From: Chlamydomonas reinhardtii | Lineage: Eukaryota > Chlorophyta > Chlorophyceae > Chlamydomonadales > Chlamydomonadaceae | NCBI RefSeq assembly: GCF_000002595.2 | Contig: NC_057010.1 | Span: 1,568,190 to 1,632,189, forward strand | Length of the DNA: 64,000 nucleotides | Direction: 5' to 3' | In this document: positions 58,901 to 64,000 of the stretch, one piece after another | Layout of the letters: each line of letters starts with the position of its first letter | Numbering within the stretch: the stretch's first letter is position 1 | Made by a program: the position numbers and the translations under genes | Notes under the pieces: model-generated | Databases searched by the model: none | What the model was told of the DNA's origin: nothing | The model's input: the letters and a program-made list of their open reading frames with translations, nothing else

Positions 58901-60639
58901 CTTGACGTTACGAGGGTTGGCGCACTGTTGTGGCTGCAGGGCGTGGACTGGTTTGCTGAGCTGCAGCGCACAGTGATGGAGCACACCATGATGCGGGTAC
59001 GTATTGAGTAACCGCCGTAAGCTTTTGTGGCAGTGCACCGTCCGCCACTTCAGGCAGCATTTACGAGAACTGTATTTTCTATTGCCCGTCCGCAGACGTT
59101 ACTGTCTACTGACATCTATGATATATGTTGCATGTAAAAGCCATTGCAACTTGTCCGAGTAGCTAACTCGGCCGCATGAGTGAGGGGAACATATTCAGAC
59201 CGCTCGGCATGGTGCCCCCCCCCCCTGTGTGTCAAACCGCAGAACATCACCTCCACGTTCGGTGCCCTCACGGCAACCACCCTCAACATCATCCCGCCGC
59301 CGTCGCTGCCGCCACCCGTGACCTCGGCCGGCGCTGCGGCCGCGGCCGCCACCTCTGCGGCGCAGACCGCTCTGTCCAACGGCGCTGGCGCCGCCGCGGA
59401 CGCAGTTCAGCAGCTGAGCGCCGCAGTGCTCCGGAGCGGGGCCTTTCAGTCAGCGATAGCCACACTGGATGAGTGGAAGGCTCGTATGGGGGCGGCGCCG
59501 GGAGAGCAGGCGGAGGTTGCGGTGCGGCGGCAGGCTGAGGTCGTGCGTGCCTGGCTGCAGGAGGTCTCAAACACGGCGGCGGCGGCAGCCGCCGTGGCCG
59601 CAGCTTCAGGCCACGCGCGGGCTACGCCGGAGGACACCAGGCCTAGGCCGCTGTTCCCACCGCCGCCGGGGTCGCCGCCACATGATGCAGCGGCCTCAGG
59701 AGCTCCAGCGGGCGGCCCGGCGTCCGGCGCCGCGGGTGGCGGCGGCAGCATTTTGCACGTCGCGGACCCTGACAGCCTTGCTGAGAGGCTGCGGATCAGT
59801 GTGGAGTCCGCAATGACCAGCCTGATGGCGGCAGCGAGTGCGGGACGCGACCGCTTTGTTGCAAGTGCGAATGCGTCCGTGTCCTCTCTGCCGTCGCTAC
59901 CATCGATGCCTTCACTGCCTGCCGCACACGAGTTGCCGCTTGTGGAGCCGGCCGCGCTGGCAGCAGGAAGAGCCGGCGCCAGAGCAGCGGACGGGCTAGG
60001 ACAGGAGGCAGGCAGGAGCGCAGCGGAGCGGGAGCTGGCCGCGGCTGCAGAGGCGGACGCAGCGGCAACCGTCACCGCTTCGGTGGCGGGGGTCAGTGGT
60101 CCGGCGGAGGAAAAGGTCTTGGCAGCGGCCTTGTCGAAGAGTCCACAGGTAGGCTGGCCTGCGGCATTCTGGGCTTGTTATGTGGAATCTTGCTGTCAAG
60201 TGTTGCGCGTTCCGGCATGTCGCATCCTGCTCTTACCCTGTAAACTATCTTGCAGGACCTGCCGATGCTGCTGCCGCCCGGCCGCGTCCTGTACATCCGG
60301 CCGGTGCTGCCGCAAGACTCCGAGGCGCTTGCTGCAGCAGCGGTAACCCGTGCTGCTGACGGTGCGGGCCGCGACGCCGCCAATCCTGCTGTGCCCCCTG
60401 GTCATGCGGGCGTCGTGTCAGCGCCCGTGAATCTCAGCGCCCCAAAGCGCGGAAAGGACGCGGCGCCGGCAGCGGATGTACAGGAGCACCAGCCGTACGC
60501 ACCTAATCAGCAATTTGTGCTGACGCAGCTGGCAGAGGGCCAGAATTTCAAGCGGATGGTGCTGGGCCGGGCTTCCTTCAATGAGCACCAGTGCCGGTCG
60601 TACCGCCGTGTGCTGATGGCACTGGCGCAGCAGCTGTGA
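55906..60639 (+). CDS. Class-3 lipase, sn1-specific diacylglycerol-lipase-like
   Basis: Predicted serine hydrolase acting on acylglycerols. Eleven exons, 55906-56410, 56561-56706, 57034-57162, 57319-57369, 57653-57763, 57939-58077, 58269-58401, 58562-58736, 58940-58996, 59243-60148 and 60256-60639, join in phase to give 911 residues. The N-terminal third is disordered and has a His-rich run (HHDVHHDHQHQHQHRH). The lipase core shows YYVAVDHPGRRVVWGIRGTL, the nucleophile elbow LVGHSLGGSVAAL (Ser), SCIAFAPPAV, and LNHDVVPRFN (Asp). About 300 Ala/Ser-rich residues follow before the last exon (LPPGRVLYIRPVLP ... MVLGRASFNEHQCRSYRRVL), where the His completes the triad. That His far from the core, on a separate exon, is normal for plant and algal DAGL-like lipases. 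Algal relatives have been linked to membrane-lipid turnover; the specific substrate here is unknown. Confidence 0.92.
57599..57646 (+). repeat. 24-bp duplication touching a lipase splice acceptor
   Basis: Two copies of the unit CAACACCCTCCTGCCGGCCA plus CCCG precede the acceptor CAACAG|GTGCAG. Confidence 0.85.
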
Positions 60640-60751
60640 AACGGCTGTACCGTACCGTATTTCAGGTTAGGTCAACTTTATCAAGCGTGTGTGATTTCTT
60701 GTCCAATACAACACTCCTGGTGTCCGTATAATCCGCTGATGCTGCTGAGAT
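60640..60751. other. 3' flank of the lipase gene
   Basis: Short 3' UTR-like spacer leading into the tandem array. No TGTAA was seen before the array, so the lipase transcript might end inside it. Confidence 0.4.
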
Positions 60752-63700
60752 CTGACGTGTCAAACTACGTGGAGACGCGCTCGGCGGGGAGTGTGTGGCA
60801 AGCGGGTGCGGCCGCGGGTACAGGCTGCGTGATGGGGTGACGCACGGCGCGCGCCTGTTGCGGCGATGTGGGGTCCGCTCCAGTGCCCTGGAGTCTGTGT
60901 GACGCGCCCGCCCGGCCCGCTATACCAAGCCATACTAGTCGGCATGCAATGCCAGCACTCGGGCCGCCCAAGCGAGTCGTGGTCTGGGCACATGGGGGTC
61001 AGGCGTCAGGGAGGTAGGCACGTGGGCGTGCCGATGGCCGGGCCCAGCGCCCAAGCGGCGGCCCTACAAATGAGCAGGCCTGGCTCTTTCACACATATGA
61101 CTGCATAGGCACGCCAGGAGTAAGCTAGCTGGCCTTGGAGCGCACCCCAGGCGCGCGTGCGGGCATGCCGGCATGTTCGGCGAGTGCGCATTTCGCTAGG
61201 ATTCGGGCTACCCCCACTTGAAGGCCGCTTATTTACGATCATTGGGGCCAACCTATGTGTTGATAGGGTAATGGAGGAACCGACGCCAGGAAAGTGGCGA
61301 CTTTTGGCCACTCGGTGAGCGACTTTCGCAAAGGTCCGTCGCGCTAGAAATGCAAAGATAAGTTCTGCCGCACGCCCTGTACCTGCCTGATCCGCGACTT
61401 CCGTGGCTCGCTAATATACTTGTATTTATAATTATACGCAAAGGTCGCCAGCACAAGCACGGAGGTGCACCTCGCCGCGGTATGGCACGGTGCTCCTGGC
61501 CGCCCACGCGGGCTATCCCGGGCCCGCCAGGCCTACCCTGATGCCTCCGACGTGGGCCCCCCAACACCCGTTTGCTTTCATCCACAGGGACAGCGGCCAT
61601 TAGGGCCGCTCACAAGGACAGCGGGCCGCACATGGGCGCCCCTGAGGCGGCGCTCAGCCCCGGTGTGTCTGCACACCCTGAGACACTGACCGGAGCCAAC
61701 AGCGGCCACCGGGGCGGGCAGCACACGCCGCCATGGCCGTGGTGCGTGTCATAGGTGCATCGAGGGCGCCAGAAATACTCGGCGCAGCGGATGCGTGACA
61801 GTCCAGCACCTGCGCCCCTCAGTCCTCACCCCTACCCACAGCCACCCGCTGCACACGGCATACCGCACACGCACTGTTCGGGCCAGGTGTGAGCCTGGGT
61901 GCAGGTCCGAGGCCTGATGTCGTGACCAGGTGCTTCTGACGTGTCCAGCTACGTGGTGACGAGCTCGGCGGGGAGTGTGTGGCAAGCGGGTGCGGCCGCG
62001 GGTACAGGCTGCGTGATGGGGTGACGCACGGCGCGCGCCTGTTGCGGCGATGTGGGGTCCGCTCCAGTGCCCTGGAGTCTGTGTGACGCGCCCGCCCGGC
62101 CCGCTATACCAAGCCATACTAGTCGGCATGCAATGCCAGCACTCGGGCCGCCCAAGCGAGTCGTGGTCTGGGCACATGGGGGTCAGGCGTCAGGGAGGTA
62201 GGCACGTGGGCGTGCCGATGGCCGGGCCCAGCGCCCAAGCGGCGGCCCTACAAATGAGCAGGCCTGGCTCTTTCACACATATGACTGCATAGGCACGCCA
62301 GGAGTAAGCTAGCTGGCCTTGGAGCGCACCCCAGGCGCGCGTGCGGGCATGCCGGCATGTTCGGCGAGTGCGCATTTCGCTAGGATTCGGGCTACCCCCA
62401 CTTGAAGGCCGCTTATTTACGATCATTGGGGCCAACCTATGTGTTGATAGGGTAATGGAGGAACCGACGCCAGGAAAGTGGCGACTTTGGGCCACTCGGT
62501 GAGCGACTTTCGCAAAGGTCCGTCGCGCTAGAAATGCAAAGATAAGTTCTGCCGCACGCCCTGTACCTGCCTGATCCGCGACTTCCGTGGCTCGCTAATA
62601 TACTTGTATTTATAATTATACGCAAAGGTCGCCAGCACAAGCACGGAGGTGCACCTCGCCGCGGTATGGCACGGTGCTCCTGGCCGCCCACGCGGGCTAT
62701 CCCGGGCCCGCCAGGCCTACCCTGATGCCTCCGACGTGGGCCCCCCAACACCCGTTTGCTTTCATCCACACGGACAGCGGCCATTAGGGCCGCTCACAAG
62801 GACAGCGGGCCGCACATGGGCGCCCCTGAGGCGGCGCTCAGCCCCGGTGTGTCTGCACACCCTGAGACACTGACCGGAGCCAACAGCGGCCACCGGGGCG
62901 GGCAGCACACGCCGCCATGGCCGTGATGCGTGTCATAGGTGCATCGAGGGCGCCAGAAATACTCGGCGCAGCGGATGCGTGACAGTCCAGCACCTGCGCC
63001 CCTCAGTCCTCACCCCTACCCACAGCCACCCGCTGCACACGGCACACCGCACACGCACTGTTCGGGCCAGGTGTGAGCCTGGGTGCAGGTCCGAGGCCTG
63101 ATGTCGTGACCAGGTGCTTCTGACGTGTCCAGCTACGTGGTGACGAGCTCGGCGGGGAGTGTGTGGCAAGCGGGTGCGGCCGCGGGTACAGGCTGCGTGA
63201 TGGGGTGACGCACGGCGCGCGCCTGTTGCGGCGATGTGGGGTCCGCTCCAGTGCCCTGGAGTCTGTGTGACGCGCCCGCCCGGCCCGCTATACCAAGCCA
63301 TACTAGTCGGCATGCAATGCCAGCACTCGGGCCGCCCAAGCGAGCCGTGGTCTGGGCACATGGGGGTCAGGCGTCAGGGAGGTAGGCACGTGGGCGTGCC
63401 GATGGCCGGGCCCAGCGCCCAAGCGGCGGCCCTACAAATGAGCAGGCCTGGCTCTTTCACACATATGACTGCATAGGCACGCCAGGAGTAAGCTAGCTGG
63501 CCTTGGAGCGCACCCCAGGCGCGCGTGCGGGCATGCCGGCATGTTCGGCGAGTGCGCATTTCGCTAGGATTCGGGCTACCCCCACTTGAAGGCCGCTTAT
63601 TTACGATCATTGGGGCCAACCTATGTGTTGATAGGGTAATGGAGGAACCGACGCCAGGAAAGTGGCGACTTTTGGCCACTCGGTGAGCGACTTTCGCAAA

Positions 63701-64000
63701 GGTCCGTCGCGCTAGAAATGCAAAGATAAGTTCTGCCGCACGCCCTGTACCTGCCTGATCCGCGACTTCCGTGGCTCGCTAATATACTTGTATTTATAAT
63801 TATACGCAAAGGTCGCCAGCACAAGCACGGAGGTGCACCTCGCCGCGGTATGGCACGGTGCTCCTGGCCGCCCACGCGGGCTATCCCGGGCCCGCCAGGC
63901 CTACCCTGATGCCTCCGACGTGGGCCCCCCAACACCCGTTTGCTTTCATCCACACGGACAGCGGCCATTAGGGCCGCTCACAAGGACAGCGGGCCGCACA
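60752..64000. repeat. Tandem macrosatellite, 1184-bp unit
   Basis: Unit 1 is 60752-61935, unit 2 61936-63119, and unit 3 63120 to the window end (cut). All fall exactly 1184 bp apart. Units 1, 2 and 3 differ at only a handful of bases (for example GACTTTTGG vs GACTTTGGG, and CACAGGGAC vs CACACGGAC), except that the first ~30 bp of unit 1 are more diverged, as expected at an array edge. Each unit contains an AT-rich core (TATTTATAATTATACG), the palindrome CATGCCGGCATG and conserved open frames of 68-142 codons on the minus strand that have no recognised motif. No gene, RNA or transposon was identified within the unit. Confidence 0.93.

Noticed and set aside
60766-63979. Conserved 68-142-codon frames in the macrosatellite
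   Set aside because: Conservation follows from recent homogenisation of the whole unit; no motif or codon pattern supports coding.
1-64000. tRNA, rRNA or CRISPR arrays
   Set aside because: Scanned by eye for T-loop words and for spaced direct repeats; only minisatellites and the 1184-bp array were found. Very diverged tRNAs could have been missed.

Overview
The window is nuclear DNA of a green alga, most likely a volvocine or other chlamydomonadalean species. The genes are GC-rich and split into many short exons. Introns are full of (CA)n/(GT)n tracts and minisatellites. Coding tails are rich in Ala, Gly, Ser and Gln. Candidate polyadenylation signals are TGTAA. No rRNA, tRNA, CRISPR array or bacterial-style operon was seen.

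I support eleven protein genes, with exon chains joined by hand using splice sites and reading phase. In order they are: D-lactate dehydrogenase (-), AP-2 sigma adaptin (+), a 67-residue hydrophilic protein (-), a 103-residue hydrophilic protein (+), an NTF2-like domain protein (+), an extended SDR of the dihydroflavonol-reductase type (-), a giant TKL-like protein kinase (+), a cytochrome P450 (-), a secreted/Golgi exostosin-family glycosyltransferase with EGF modules (+), a DUF218/YdcF-like protein (-) and a class-3 (diacylglycerol-lipase-like) lipase (+). Strand alternates almost perfectly. Three head-to-head pairs share only about 240-320 bp between start codons, so they probably have bidirectional promoters. 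The genes do not form one obvious pathway; the window looks like ordinary euchromatin with repeat-rich gaps.

Mobile and repeated DNA: a diverged repeat is present twice in opposite orientation (about 313-1020 and 7600-8256). A long terminal-inverted-repeat element lies at 19930-20831, probably non-autonomous and Mutator-like. A broken Ty3/Gypsy chromovirus with two apparently identical LTRs (28529-33955) sits antisense in a kinase intron, and it is itself interrupted by a second insertion with a 16-bp target duplication (30313-32468). From 60752 to the window end there is a head-to-tail array of an 1184-bp unit, almost identical from copy to copy.

The observations most worth following are the divergent pair of tiny hydrophilic proteins, the kinase whose catalytic domain is split by about 1,100 residues of low-complexity sequence, the nested insertions in that kinase, splice sites built from dinucleotide repeats, a probable GC-AG intron in the AP-2 sigma gene, and the macrosatellite array.
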